Of a DNA stretch of 64,000 nt, positions 19,929-28,979 are shown piece after piece. Every line of letters begins with the position of its first letter. Position 1 is the first letter of the stretch. The notes beneath the pieces are model-generated. The model was given only the letters and a program-made list of their open reading frames with translations. It searched no databases and was not told where the DNA came from. Origin of the DNA: Thermaerobacter marianensis DSM 12885. GTDB lineage: Bacteria > Bacillota > Sulfobacillia > Thermaerobacterales > Thermaerobacteraceae. The stretch is from positions 2,356,001 to 2,420,000 of the forward strand of contig NC_014831.1 of NCBI RefSeq assembly GCF_000184705.1. Reading direction: 5' to 3'. The translations under genes were made by a program, and so were the position numbers.

Positions 19929-21707
19929 TCATAGCACAGGCCGGGCGACCGCGGACGACCTGGCGTGACCGGCCGGCCCGCCGGCGCGGGCGGGAAGGGG
20001 CGTCACCCGGGTCCGGGCGAGGATGCGCTGCAGCACCGCCGCCCCCGGGTCCATCCCCTGGGCCCCCAACAGCAGCAGCAGGTCCCCCTCCCGCAGCCGG
20101 GCCACCGCCGCGGCGATGGCATCGTCCAGGCGGGCATGGGTTTCCACGTCCGAACTCCGGAGACCGCCGGCCTCCAGACCCGCCAGGCACGCCTCCCACT
20201 CCGCCGGCTGAACCGCGTCGTCGGGCCCCGTCACCTCCAAGCTCGCCGTGATGATCAGCTGCGCCCGCAGGCGGCGCGCCTCGCAGGCCAGTTGCAGGCC
20301 GTTGGCATAGTTGAGCGCCTCGCCACGGCGCCCCCGCACCGCGAAGACCGCCACCAGCCGGCGGTGGGGGATGCGGGAGGCCACCTTGAAGCAGGCGGCC
20401 AGGCTGTCCGGACGGCCGGCGGTGTCGTCGATGACGGTGAAGGGATACTGCATCAGCACCTCGGTGCGCCGGGGCGGGGCCGGAAAGGCGGGCACAGCGC
20501 GGGCCACCAGATCCGGGTGGATCCCCAGCCACAGGGCCGCCCCCACCGCGGCCACCACGTTGAGGGCGTGATGGCTGCCCAAAAGCCGGGTATCGACGCC
20601 CACCACCGGCGGCGCCGGCACGGGCCCGTGCCCGGACGCCGGGCCGGAACCGTGGACGGCGGGCCGCGGCGGCTCGGGACCGCGGACGGCGGGAAGGGGC
20701 GGCCACATGGCGGGCAAGGCCAGGCGCAGCCGGTTCATCCACGGGGACGAACCGGCACCATGGAGGGCCGCGCCTGGGGTCCCCACCCCGTCGCCAGCCG
20801 CCGCCCCGTGCCCGTCGCCTCCGCACCGTCCGTCGGCCCCGCCCGGCCACGGCACAGCCCCCTCGCCCAGACGGCCCACCGCCACGGGCTCCTCGTCCAG
20901 CAAGCGCAGGGCACACCGCGGGCCACGCCCGAAATGGACCACCGGCGCGCGGGCGGCAGGTCCCAAGCGGGCGGCCGCCTCCCCCTCGTGCATCAGGACG
21001 CCGCCGTGGGGCGGAATCATGGCCACGAACCGGGCCTTGGCGGCGGCGTAATGGTCGTAGGTGGGGTGATACTCCATGTGCTCCAGCGGCGCCAGGTTGG
21101 TCACCACCCCCAGGGCGAAAGGCACGTCGTCGACCCGCCGCTGGTCGACCCCCTGGGACGACACCTCCATGACCACCGCGGTACACCCGGCGGTGACCAT
21201 CTCCCGGAGGTACCCGTGCAGTTCCAGGGGATCGGGGGTGGTCAGGCGGCCCGTGAAGCGGCGGCGTCCCGTGTCGACCTCCAGGGAGCCGACCAGCCCC
21301 GCCCGCCACCCGGCCGCCTTCAGCAGATGGTGCAACAGCAGGGCGGTGGTGGTCTTGCCCGTGGTGCCGGTGATCCCCACCACCAGCAGGCGGCCTGCCG
21401 GGTGGCCGTAGCGGTTGGCCGCCAAACGGGACAGCGCCGCCCGGGCATCCGGCACCTGGATCCAGGTGACCCCGGGGGGCAACGGGCCGGGGGGCGGCTG
21501 CTCGGCCACGATGACCCGCGCGCCGCGCCGCACCGCCTCCCCCGCGAACGCCACGCCGTTGTGGCGGCGGCCCGGAATGGCCACGAAGAGGTCCCCGCGC
21601 TGGACCCGGGACGAGTGGGTGCGGATTTCGGCTACCTGCGGAGGCGCGGGCGCCCCCGCCACCCGGAACGTCAGCCCCTGGAGCAGAACCGGCAGATCCA
21701 GTGCCAT
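19929..21707 (-). CDS. Mur ligase family protein, MurE-like but atypical
   Basis: About 592 residues. N-terminal MurE-type domain (EIRTHSSRVQRGDLFVAIPG), ATPase motif GITGTTGKTTTALL, then MEVSSQGVDQRRVDDVPF and LAPLEHMEYHPTYDHY match UDP-MurNAc-tripeptide synthetases. The C-terminal domain departs from MurE: AVRGRRGEALNYANGLQLA stands where the usual GCGGDRD is, and there is no DNPR motif, which reads diaminopimelate in true MurE. A Gly/Pro-rich insert covers about 290-370. So it probably ligates something else, or is a paralogue. Start ATG 21707 is the best homology-based choice; the frame is open to 21776. Confidence 0.72.
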   Translation of the reverse strand: MALDLPVLLQGLTFRVAGAPAPPQVAEIRTHSSRVQRGDLFVAIPGRRHNGVAFAGEAVRRGARVIVAEQPPPGPLPPGVTWIQVPDARAALSRLAANRYGHPAGRLLVVGITGTTGKTTTALLLHHLLKAAGWRAGLVGSLEVDTGRRRFTGRLTTPDPLELHGYLREMVTAGCTAVVMEVSSQGVDQRRVDDVPFALGVVTNLAPLEHMEYHPTYDHYAAAKARFVAMIPPHGGVLMHEGEAAARLGPAARAPVVHFGRGPRCALRLLDEEPVAVGRLGEGAVPWPGGADGRCGGDGHGAAAGDGVGTPGAALHGAGSSPWMNRLRLALPAMWPPLPAVRGPEPPRPAVHGSGPASGHGPVPAPPVVGVDTRLLGSHHALNVVAAVGAALWLGIHPDLVARAVPAFPAPPRRTEVLMQYPFTVIDDTAGRPDSLAACFKVASRIPHRRLVAVFAVRGRRGEALNYANGLQLACEARRLRAQLIITASLEVTGPDDAVQPAEWEACLAGLEAGGLRSSDVETHARLDDAIAAAVARLREGDLLLLLGAQGMDPGAAVLQRILARTRVTPLPARAGGPAGHARSSAVARPVL

Positions 21708-21872
21708 GGTCGTGATATGACCCCCCGCTTGGGATTCCCCCATAGGCGTATGTCGCATGCCTGGGGCGGGTGTCACGGGGCGGGGACGCGACCGGCAGGC
21801 GAATCCTGCGGCCGCTGGATGGGCGGAGGAGCGGGCTGCGGACGCACCACCGGGGCCCCCGATCCGGCGGCC

Positions 21873-22964
21873 TTAGAACCGGGAGAACCAGGTGATCAGG
21901 GTCGGTGCCAGCAGGGTGAGGACCAGGCCGTGGACGAAGGCCAGGGCCGTGGTGCCGGCGTCGCCGGCAGCGGCGGCGATGACGGGAAGGGTGGTGTCCA
22001 TGGTGGTGGCACCACCCGGCAGCACCGCCAGCCAGGCGCGGTGACGCGCCACTTTGACCAGGAAGGGGACGGCCACCACCGTCAGCAGTTCGCGCAGGAC
22101 GTTGGCCAGGAACGCCAGGGCACCCGCCGCCGGGTCCCACAACTGGACGACCAGGACGCCGGCCATGCTGTACCACCCGAAGGCGGCCGCCACCGCCAGG
22201 GCCAGGGCCGTGGGCTCCCCCGCCAGCCGGCCGGCGACCCAGCCGCCGGCCAGGCTTCCGAGGCCGCCCACCACGGGAAGAACCAGCGCCTGCCCGCGGA
22301 TCCTCCGCAGGCTGGCCCGGGTGTCGGGCCACCGGCAGCCAAATTCGCGGCCGTAGAGGGCCATGAGGAGAACGAGGGCGTATCCGGATCCCGTCGTCGC
22401 CAGCTGGGCCGCTGCCGCGGCCGCGGGAACCGGCGCGCGGCCCTGCCACCCCGCCCCCGTCGCGTGGAGGAACAGGATGCCGGCCAGCCACCCGCCCGCC
22501 ACCGCCACGACGGCCGCGGCGCTCAAGCGCAGCGCCTCGCCGGCATGACCGTCGTGGGGCGGGGCACCTTCGACGGCAGGGGCCCCTTCCAGGGCGGGGT
22601 GCCGGTCGTTCTCGCCGGCGCTTGTGGAGTGGTTCCCTCGAGGGCACGCCCGGGCGGGCTGCTGACGCGCGGCATCCCGGACCGTGGCCCGCCCCCGGGT
22701 CGAACCCAACAAGGCCGCGCCCAGCAACCCGGCCAGCAGGGACCCGCCCGCCGTCGCCACGGCGAAGGCCGCGGCCCGGCCGCCCAGCTGAACCAGCCCG
22801 GCCCCCACCTGCGGGTCCAGGCCGAGCCGCAGCCCCATACATACCAGAAGCACGCGCAGGGTCCAGCGGGACGCCGCGTCCCACCACGCCGGCGGAATCC
22901 GGCGGTCAAGCCCCGCCAGGCCTACCGCCATCCCGGCGGCCAGGGCCACCAGGACGGCCGTCAC
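21873..22964 (-). CDS. LysO-type (DUF340) lysine exporter
   Basis: 363 residues, polytopic. The C-terminal half has GWYSMAGVLV, AFLANVLRELL and GGATTMDTTLPVI followed by FVHGLVLTLL, the hallmarks of LysO/YbjE exporters of lysine and toxic analogues. The N-terminal half has four hydrophobic segments and a hydrophilic insert of about 45 residues near 90-135. GTG 22964 overlaps the stop of the upstream small membrane gene (GTGA), so translation is likely coupled. Confidence 0.8.
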   Translation of the reverse strand: MTAVLVALAAGMAVGLAGLDRRIPPAWWDAASRWTLRVLLVCMGLRLGLDPQVGAGLVQLGGRAAAFAVATAGGSLLAGLLGAALLGSTRGRATVRDAARQQPARACPRGNHSTSAGENDRHPALEGAPAVEGAPPHDGHAGEALRLSAAAVVAVAGGWLAGILFLHATGAGWQGRAPVPAAAAAAQLATTGSGYALVLLMALYGREFGCRWPDTRASLRRIRGQALVLPVVGGLGSLAGGWVAGRLAGEPTALALAVAAAFGWYSMAGVLVVQLWDPAAGALAFLANVLRELLTVVAVPFLVKVARHRAWLAVLPGGATTMDTTLPVIAAAAGDAGTTALAFVHGLVLTLLAPTLITWFSRF

Positions 22965-23299
22965 ACGTCCCGCCCCGCCCTTCGGGCCGGGGTCCCCCGC
23001 CGGCCGCGTCCTTCGCCCACCGGGCGGGTCCCCGTGGCCGGACGTTGGCCGCGGGCCCGGGCGGCATCCCCCGTCCCGGCGGGCCGGGCGTCGGCCGGCG
23101 CCGGGTCCTGGCGGTGGAGCCCGGACATCAGCCAGGCGAAGGCCGTGACCGCCGCGAAAAGGGCGGCCCCCAATCCTGCCGTCGCGGCCAGCAACCCCGC
23201 CACCGCGCCCCCCGTGCGGCGCTGCCAGAGGACCGCGATCACCACGAACATGAGCAGGGCCGTCCATCGAACCACGGTCTTCAACCGCTGGCGCACCAT
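22961..23299 (-). CDS. Small two-helix membrane protein upstream of lysO-like gene
   Basis: 112 residues beginning MVRQRLKTVVRWTALLMFVVI, with two hydrophobic segments (about 10-25 and 33-58) and a Gly/Arg/Pro-rich cytoplasmic tail. Start ATG 23299 is 1 nt from GGGGGAG; GTG 23296 is better spaced. The 4-nt overlap with the exporter suggests a partner role. Family not recognised. Confidence 0.5.
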   Translation of the reverse strand: MVRQRLKTVVRWTALLMFVVIAVLWQRRTGGAVAGLLAATAGLGAALFAAVTAFAWLMSGLHRQDPAPADARPAGTGDAARARGQRPATGTRPVGEGRGRRGTPARRAGRDV

Positions 23300-23482
23300 G
23301 CTCCCCCGTTTCCCGTGAAAGTCTCCGGCCGCCCGTCCCGCACCCCCGCTCCGGGAGCGCGGCCATTCCCTGCGGCCGGGCCGAGAACTTGTGCAAGCGG
23401 TAGCCGTTTGGACCCGTCGCGGAGCCGCAGGGCCCCGGCCCGGTTGACCCGCTGCCAAGCGGGCCGGATACTGGAGATGGTA

Positions 23483-23578
23483 GCACCGTGGGGGTGCTGG
23501 CGTCACGCCGGCTGAGACGAGCCGCGGGCTCGAACCCCTCGAACCTGACGTGGGTAATGCCACCGGAGGGAACGGTGC
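23483..23578 (+). ncRNA. TPP riboswitch (THI element) of thiDWME
   Basis: The aptamer core is intact: GCTGAGA (23511-23517), ACCC, GAACCTGA (23541-23548), GGGTAATGCC (23552-23561) and GGAGGGAA. P1 is formed by GCACCGT (23483-23489) with ACGGTGC (23572-23578). The 3' strand of P1 can instead pair with GCACCG at 23616-23621, at the foot of the terminator, which gives a simple antiterminator switch. TPP binding should favour termination upstream of thiD. Confidence 0.92.
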
Positions 23579-23620
23579 GGTCCCGCCTCGACGATCGCTC
23601 CACGATCGCTGCCTGGCACC

Positions 23621-23648
23621 GGGCCGCGTTCTTCCCGCGGCCCTTTTT
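23621..23648 (+). terminator. Riboswitch-controlled intrinsic terminator
   Basis: GGGCCGCG (23621-23628) pairs with CGCGGCCC (23636-23643) around a 7-nt loop, followed by TTTTT. It lies 42 nt after the TPP aptamer and 75 nt before the thiD start. Confidence 0.88.
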
Positions 23649-23722
23649 CGTGGTGACCCGCACCGCGCCCTGCCGTGGCCGCACCGCCCCACGCCGACCC
23701 ACCACGAAGGGAGCGATCCAAC

Positions 23723-24682
23723 GTGCCTTCTCCTGCCCCGGCCGCTGCCACCGGACCAACGGGCACCGCCGCCCCGCCGCCCCGGGCCATGACCATCGCC
23801 GGCTCCGACAGCGGCGGCGGCGCCGGCATCCAGGCGGACCTCAAGACGTTCAACGCGCTGCGGGTGTTCGGCACGTCGGCCATCACCGCCCTGACGGCCC
23901 AGAACACCGAAGGCGTGCGGGACGTCCACCTGGTGCCCCCGGAGATGGTGGCGGCCCAGATCGACGCCGTGCTGGACGACATCGGCACCGACGCCGCCAA
24001 GACGGGCATGCTCGGCACCACGGCCATCGTCGAGGCCGTGGCCGAGCGGGTCCGGTTCTGGCGCCAGCGCCTCGGCCCCTTCCCGCTGGTCGTCGACCCG
24101 GTGATGATCGCCAAGAGCGGCGCCCCCCTTCTGGACGAACCGGCCCGGGCGGCGATCCGCGAGCACCTGCTGCCCCTCGCCACGGTGGTCACGCCCAACC
24201 GGCACGAGGCCGAGGAGCTGACCGGATTGGAGATCCGCTCCCTGGCCGACGCCCGCCGGGCGGCGGCCGCCCTCCACGCCCTGGGCCCGGCCTGGGTGGT
24301 GGTCAAGGGCGGCCACGTGGAGGAGGGGTCGGCCGAGGCCGTGGACGTGGTCTTCGACGGGCACGAGTGGCACGAGCTGCGGGCGCCCCGCATCGCGACC
24401 CGCTCGACCCACGGCACCGGCTGCACCTTCTCGGCCGCCATCACCGCCTACCTGGCGCGGGGCTACCCCGTGCTCGCCGCCCTGCAGGCGGCCAAGGCGT
24501 ACATCACGGACGCCATCCGCCACGCCCCGGCCATCGGCCGCGGCCACGGCCCGACCAGCTCCTTCTACCCCTGGGAACCCGGTGGCGCCGAGAGCGAGCC
24601 GGAGGGGGAACCGCCGGGCGGCGGGCGCTCGGTCCCAGATCGCGGGGGGACGGCGCGCGCCGTGGGAGGTGAGCGGCCGTGA
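23723..24682 (+). CDS. thiD: Hydroxymethylpyrimidine / phosphomethylpyrimidine kinase
   Basis: 319 residues. The ribokinase-type motifs GSDSGGGAGIQADLKTF at the start and STHGTGCTFSAAI near the end (anion hole and catalytic Asp region) identify ThiD, which phosphorylates HMP and HMP-P for thiamine synthesis. GTG 23723 is preceded by AAGGGAG at 9 nt. The first 20 residues are Pro/Ala-rich and extra to the family; a hydrophilic tail of about 35 residues also extends the C-terminus. Overlaps thiW by GTGA. Controlled by the TPP riboswitch just upstream. Confidence 0.92.
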   Translation: MPSPAPAAATGPTGTAAPPPRAMTIAGSDSGGGAGIQADLKTFNALRVFGTSAITALTAQNTEGVRDVHLVPPEMVAAQIDAVLDDIGTDAAKTGMLGTTAIVEAVAERVRFWRQRLGPFPLVVDPVMIAKSGAPLLDEPARAAIREHLLPLATVVTPNRHEAEELTGLEIRSLADARRAAAALHALGPAWVVVKGGHVEEGSAEAVDVVFDGHEWHELRAPRIATRSTHGTGCTFSAAITAYLARGYPVLAALQAAKAYITDAIRHAPAIGRGHGPTSSFYPWEPGGAESEPEGEPPGGGRSVPDRGGTARAVGGERP

Positions 24683-25335
24683 CCGGGCGTGCGCGAGGAG
24701 GTGGGGCGAGAGAGCGCGGCGGCAGCGGCGCGGCGGACCCGGCACGTCCAACGGGCGCGCCCGCCGGCGGTGGCGGGCGGCAGGCGCCGCGACCCGGCTC
24801 CGACCCCGGGGGTGCCCGGCGCCTGGCCCGGGCCGCGGTGCTGGTCACCCTGGGCACGGTGCTGGCCGGGATGATCCGCGTGCCCGTGGGGGTGGCGACG
24901 GCGACGCCGGTGCAGCACGCGGTCAACGTGCTGGCCGCCGTCTGGCTGGGGCCGGGCGGGGCGGTGACGGTCGCCCTGGCGATCAGCCTGCTGCGCAATC
25001 TCCTCGGCCTGGGCACGCCCCTCGCCTTTCCCGGCAGCCTGTTCGGCGCCGCCCTGGCCGGCCTCGCCTACCGGCTGACCCGGCGCCCGGCGGCCGCGGT
25101 CGCCGGCGAGGTGGTGGGCACGGGCCTGCTGGGCGGACTCGCGGCCTTTCCCCTCGCCCGCTGGCTGCTGGGACAGGAGACGGCCGCCTGGTTCTTCTAC
25201 ATCGTGCCCTTCACCGCCAGCAGCCTGCTGGGCGCCCTGGTCGCCTGGCTGCTGCTGCGCTGGCTGCCGGGGGACGAACCCGGCCGCCAGGGCGGGGCCA
25301 GGGATCAGGACGTGCCGATGCCATCGGCACGCTGA
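24679..25335 (+). CDS. thiW: ThiW, substrate-binding membrane subunit of a thiazole ECF transporter
   Basis: 218 residues. After a 45-residue Gly/Arg-rich leader come about five membrane segments, with VGVATATPVQHAVNVLAAVWLGPGG and LGTPLAFPGSLFGAAL characteristic of ThiW, predicted to import hydroxyethylthiazole with a shared ECF module. GTG 24679 overlaps the thiD stop by four bases. Placement between thiD and thiM fits a salvage role. Confidence 0.87.
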   Translation: MTGRARGGGARERGGSGAADPARPTGAPAGGGGRQAPRPGSDPGGARRLARAAVLVTLGTVLAGMIRVPVGVATATPVQHAVNVLAAVWLGPGGAVTVALAISLLRNLLGLGTPLAFPGSLFGAALAGLAYRLTRRPAAAVAGEVVGTGLLGGLAAFPLARWLLGQETAAWFFYIVPFTASSLLGALVAWLLLRWLPGDEPGRQGGARDQDVPMPSAR

Positions 25336-25356
25336 GGCCACGAGGAGGGAGGAGCC

Positions 25357-26223
25357 ATGGTGGAAGGACGCGACACCCGGCCGCCGGACTGGGAGGCGGC
25401 CGCGGCGCAGACGCTCGCCCGGCTGCGCCGCCAGCGGCCCCTGGTCCACCACCTGACGAACTACGTGGTCATGCAGTGGACTGCGAACATCACCCTGGCG
25501 CTGGGTGCCTCCCCGCTGATGGCATCCGAGCCCGCCGAGTTCCCGGCCATCGCGGCCGCCGCGGGGGCGCTGGTCCTCAACATCGGTAGCCTGCGGGAGC
25601 GGGACGCCGAGGTGTTCGCCGCCGCCCAGCGCGAGGCCCGGCGGCGCGGGATCCCCGTGGTGCTCGACCCGGTGGGCGCCGGGTTCACCTCGCTGCGGAC
25701 CGAGCTCTCCCGCCGGCTGCTGGCGGGCGGCGTGACGGCGGTACGGGGCAACGGCGGGGAGATCCTCGCCCTGGCCGACCCCGGCGGCGGGCAGGGCCAT
25801 ACCCGGGGGGTGGACAGCGGCCGGGTAGACACCGCCGAGCTGGCCGAGGCGGCGCGGGAGCTGGCCCGCCGCCACGGTTGCGTGGTGGTGGCGAGCGGTC
25901 CCGTCGACCTGGTCACCGACGGCCGAACCAGCTGGTGGGTGGCCAACGGCCACCCCTGGCTGGCGGCGGTCACCGGCGGCGGCTGCGGCGCGACGGCGGC
26001 GGTGGCGGCGTTCCTCGCCGGTTCGTCGGATCCCTTGCGCGACGCCACCCTGGCGATGGCCGTCTACGGCCTGGCGGCGGAGCGCGCGGCCAGCCGGTCG
26101 GCGGGCCCGGGCACCTTCCAGGGCGCCTTCCTGGACGAGCTCTACGCACTCGCCGCCGCGGGCACGGCCGTCCCCCGCGGGCTGCGGGTGACGGCGAGCC
26201 CCGGTGCACGGGAGGGGATCTGA
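25357..26223 (+). CDS. thiM: Hydroxyethylthiazole kinase
   Basis: 288 residues. VHHLTNYVVMQWTANITLALG and SPLMASEPAEF at the N-terminus, then GTGCGAT-like GGGCGATAAVAAFLA and VLDPVGAGFTSLR are ThiM motifs. It phosphorylates hydroxyethylthiazole, the substrate ThiW would bring in. ATG 25357 follows GGAGGGAGGAG. Followed after 2 nt by thiE. Confidence 0.92.
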   Translation: MVEGRDTRPPDWEAAAAQTLARLRRQRPLVHHLTNYVVMQWTANITLALGASPLMASEPAEFPAIAAAAGALVLNIGSLRERDAEVFAAAQREARRRGIPVVLDPVGAGFTSLRTELSRRLLAGGVTAVRGNGGEILALADPGGGQGHTRGVDSGRVDTAELAEAARELARRHGCVVVASGPVDLVTDGRTSWWVANGHPWLAAVTGGGCGATAAVAAFLAGSSDPLRDATLAMAVYGLAAERAASRSAGPGTFQGAFLDELYALAAAGTAVPRGLRVTASPGAREGI

Positions 26224-26225
26224 AG

Positions 26226-26951
26226 GTGGAGCGATGGACGCCGGAGGGAAGCGGTGGCCGTGGGGGCGACCGGCGTGAGGGTGGCGGGGACGAACCCCCT
26301 GCGGTAGGCGGGCGCCCTGGGGGTGGGTCACCGCTCCCGCAGCGCCTGGCCGTCTACTTCATCTACGACCTGGGGCTCTCCGGGGAGGGGGATCCGGCAC
26401 CGCTCTTGCGCCCCGTCCTGGAGGCCGGGATCCGGGCGGTCCAGCTGCGGGCCAAGGAGGTCCCGGACCGGGTCGCCTACCGGGTGGCCGTTGCGGTGCG
26501 CGACCTCACCGCCCGCTTCGGCGCGCTGCTGATCGTCAACGACCGGCTGGACCTGGCCCTGGCCGCCGCGGCCGACGGCGTCCACCTGGGACAGGACGAC
26601 CTGCCGGCCGAGGCCGCCCGGCGACTCTGGCCGGAAGGCCTGCTGGGCGTGTCGGTGCGCACGCCGGTCGAGGCCCGGGCCGCCGAGGCCGCGGGGGCCG
26701 ACTACGTGGGCGCCGGCGCCCTGCGCTCCACCTCCACCAAGCCGGACTCCCGGGTGATCGGGCTCGAGGGCTTGGCCGCGGTGGTCGGCGCCACGCGCCT
26801 GCCGGTGATCGCCATCGGTGGCATCACCGTCGACGACCTCCCCGCCCTGCGTCGCCTCGGCGTGGCGGGCGTGGCGGTGGCCTCGGCGATCGCCCGGGCC
26901 GCCGACCCCCGGCAGGCGGCGGCCGCCTTCCTCCGCGCCTGGACGTGCTAA
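26226..26951 (+). CDS. thiE: Thiamine phosphate synthase
   Basis: 241 residues. YFIYDLGLSGEGD, AVQLRAKEV, LLIVNDRLDLALAAAADGVHLGQDDL, GADYVGAGALRSTSTKPD and VIAIGGITVDD are the ThiE set; it joins HMP-PP and thiazole phosphate. The usual GPIFPT becomes GALRST here, a tolerated variation. GTG 26226 follows GGAGGGG at about 8 nt. A 38-residue Gly/Arg-rich leader precedes the barrel. Last gene of the thiDWME unit; thiC and the thiazole pathway are not in this window. Confidence 0.9.
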   Translation: MERWTPEGSGGRGGDRREGGGDEPPAVGGRPGGGSPLPQRLAVYFIYDLGLSGEGDPAPLLRPVLEAGIRAVQLRAKEVPDRVAYRVAVAVRDLTARFGALLIVNDRLDLALAAAADGVHLGQDDLPAEAARRLWPEGLLGVSVRTPVEARAAEAAGADYVGAGALRSTSTKPDSRVIGLEGLAAVVGATRLPVIAIGGITVDDLPALRRLGVAGVAVASAIARAADPRQAAAAFLRAWTC

Positions 26952-27077
26952 ACTGGCAGCGTGATGCACGTCCGGCTGGGCCGGCGGGCCAGGAGTGGCC
27001 GGCGCCGCGCTCCCCGTGCGTCGCGGGCGACGGTCCCCGGCCGGCGCCCGCCGGCCCCCGCGGAGGATGGTGAGAAC

Positions 27078-28541
27078 GTGAACCGACCGCAGGATGCCCC
27101 GCCCGCGGGCAGCCCGGAGCGGCCCGGCCCGGCGGGCGCCGGGACCGGGGCCTCGGGCCCGGCCCGGTCCGGCCGCGTGCTGGGCGTGTTGCTCATCGGG
27201 GTCTTCCTGGGCGCCCTCGACATCGCCATCGTCGGGCCGGCGCTGCCCTCCATCGGCCGGTCCTTCGGCGTCGACGAGCGCCAGCTGGCCTGGGTGTTCA
27301 CGATCTACGTGCTCTTCAACCTGATCGGCAACCCGCTGATGGCCAAGCTGTCCGACCTGCGCGGGCGCCGGCCGATCTACATGCTCGACGTCGGCCTGTT
27401 CGCGCTGGGTTCGCTGGTCGTGGCGGCCGCGCCCTCCTTCCCCGTCCTGCTCGTGGGGCGGGCCCTGCAGGGCTTCGCCTCGGGGGGCATCTTCCCCGTC
27501 GCCAGCGCCACCATCGGCGAGACCTTCCCGCCCGAGCGACGCGGGCGCGCCCTGGGCATGACGGGCGCCATGTTCGGCCTCGCCTTCCTGCTGGGACCGG
27601 TGATCGGGGGCGTGCTGCTGCCCTTCGGGTGGCACTGGCTGTTCCTCGTCAACGTCCCCCTGGCCGCGGTCGTCCTGGTCCTCAGCGGCCGGGTGCTGCC
27701 GCCACCGCGGGCATCGGCGCCGGCACCCTTCGACTGGCCGGGCATGGCGCTGCTCGGCGCCGGCCTGGTCACCCTGGCCCTGGGCATCAACCGCATCGAC
27801 AGCCAGGCCTTCTTCCCCAGCCTCCTGTCGGCGCGAGTCTGGCCCCTGCTGGCGGTGGCCGCGGTCGCCCTGCTGGCCTTCCGCCGGGTCGAGGCCGCGG
27901 CGCCCGAGCCGCTGATCCGGCCCGAGCTCCTGGGCAACCGGCAGCTGGTGCTGGCGAACGCCCTCTCGGGCCTGAGCGGACTGCTCCAATCCGGGCTGGT
28001 GTTCGTCCCCTCCCTGGCCGTGGCCGCCTTCGGTGTCAAGCCCGCCACCGCTTCCTACTTGCTGGGCCCCGCCGTGCTGGCCAGCACGATCGGTGCCCCC
28101 GTGGCCGGGCGCATGCTGGACCGGGCCGGGTCCCGGGTGGTGATCGCGGCCGGCACGGCCCTGCTGGCCGCCGGGCTGCTGCTCATCCCCGCGGTCACGG
28201 GCAGCCTGCCCGCCTTCGCGGCCGACGGCGTGCTCGTCGGCTTCGGCCTCGCCAGCCTGACCGGCGCGCCGCTGCGCTACGTCGTGCTCAACGAGGCCGA
28301 CCCCGCCCACCGAGCCGCGGCCCAGTCCCTGCTCACCGTCGCCAGCAACATCGGCCAGATGGTGGGCAGCGCCGGCATGGGCGCCATCGTCGCCTCCCAT
28401 GGCGGCGCGGTCAGCGGGTACGAGGAGGCGTACGTCGCCCTCGGCGCGCTGACGATCCTGGGCTGCCTGCTCAGCCTTGGGTTGAAGAACCGGGAGGAGG
28501 AGCGGCGGACGGCGCGGAAGAACCGGGAGACCCGAGCTTGA
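27078..28541 (+). CDS. MFS drug-efflux-type transporter (DHA2/EmrB-QacA family)
   Basis: 487 residues, about 14 hydrophobic segments. FLGALDIAIVGPALPSIG is the DHA2 motif D1 region, LSDLRGRRPIYMLDV the MFS motif A, and GPVIGGVLLPFGWHWLFLVNVP motif C. Such pumps export hydrophobic drugs using the proton gradient. GTG 27078 follows GGAGG at 11 nt. It lies 126 nt after thiE, same strand, so read-through is possible, but no functional link to thiamine is evident. Confidence 0.85.
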   Translation: MNRPQDAPPAGSPERPGPAGAGTGASGPARSGRVLGVLLIGVFLGALDIAIVGPALPSIGRSFGVDERQLAWVFTIYVLFNLIGNPLMAKLSDLRGRRPIYMLDVGLFALGSLVVAAAPSFPVLLVGRALQGFASGGIFPVASATIGETFPPERRGRALGMTGAMFGLAFLLGPVIGGVLLPFGWHWLFLVNVPLAAVVLVLSGRVLPPPRASAPAPFDWPGMALLGAGLVTLALGINRIDSQAFFPSLLSARVWPLLAVAAVALLAFRRVEAAAPEPLIRPELLGNRQLVLANALSGLSGLLQSGLVFVPSLAVAAFGVKPATASYLLGPAVLASTIGAPVAGRMLDRAGSRVVIAAGTALLAAGLLLIPAVTGSLPAFAADGVLVGFGLASLTGAPLRYVVLNEADPAHRAAAQSLLTVASNIGQMVGSAGMGAIVASHGGAVSGYEEAYVALGALTILGCLLSLGLKNREEERRTARKNRETRA

Positions 28542-28979
28542 CCCGCGCGGTAGCCGGGGAACCCTGCCCCACCGCTCGACCGCGCGCCCCGTGACGCGCC
28601 GGCGGGCCGTGCCGAGGGACGAGGCGAGCCCGCGCGCCCCGCGGATCGCCCCGGTCGCCGTGGCCGCCGGCGAGGTCGGCCGAGGTCGGCCGCAGGCGAC
28701 ACCCGCCGGCGGCGCGGGCCCCCTGGCAGGGCCGGGTCGTGCACCCCGGGGATGCGCCCGCGCACTTCCGGCGCGGCGCCCATGCCGCCCGGGGGAGGGA
28801 CGAACGTGTCGACCACGGTACCCACCGGCGTTCCCGGGCCGCGCCGGTCCTCCGCACGTCGCCCGGCCGTCCTGGACCGCGGCACCCCTCGTGGCACCGG
28901 CATGGCGCCCGCCCGCGCGGGCTCCCGCAGCCCCGGAGCCGTCCCGGACGGGCCCTCCGGACCGGCAGCGGGAGCGCGG
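28542..28979 (+). other. Intergenic or 5' extension of the CapA-like gene
   Basis: 438 bp between the MFS stop and the chosen start of the lipoprotein. The downstream frame stays open back to ATG 28752, and GTG 28806 has a strong GGGGGAGGGA ribosome site, so up to 58 extra low-complexity residues may be translated from here. No other gene seen. Confidence 0.35.

Noticed and set aside
19965-23318. A 1117-codon plus-strand open frame over the Mur ligase and LysO genes
   Set aside because: Antisense to two genes with clear motifs; low-complexity translation.
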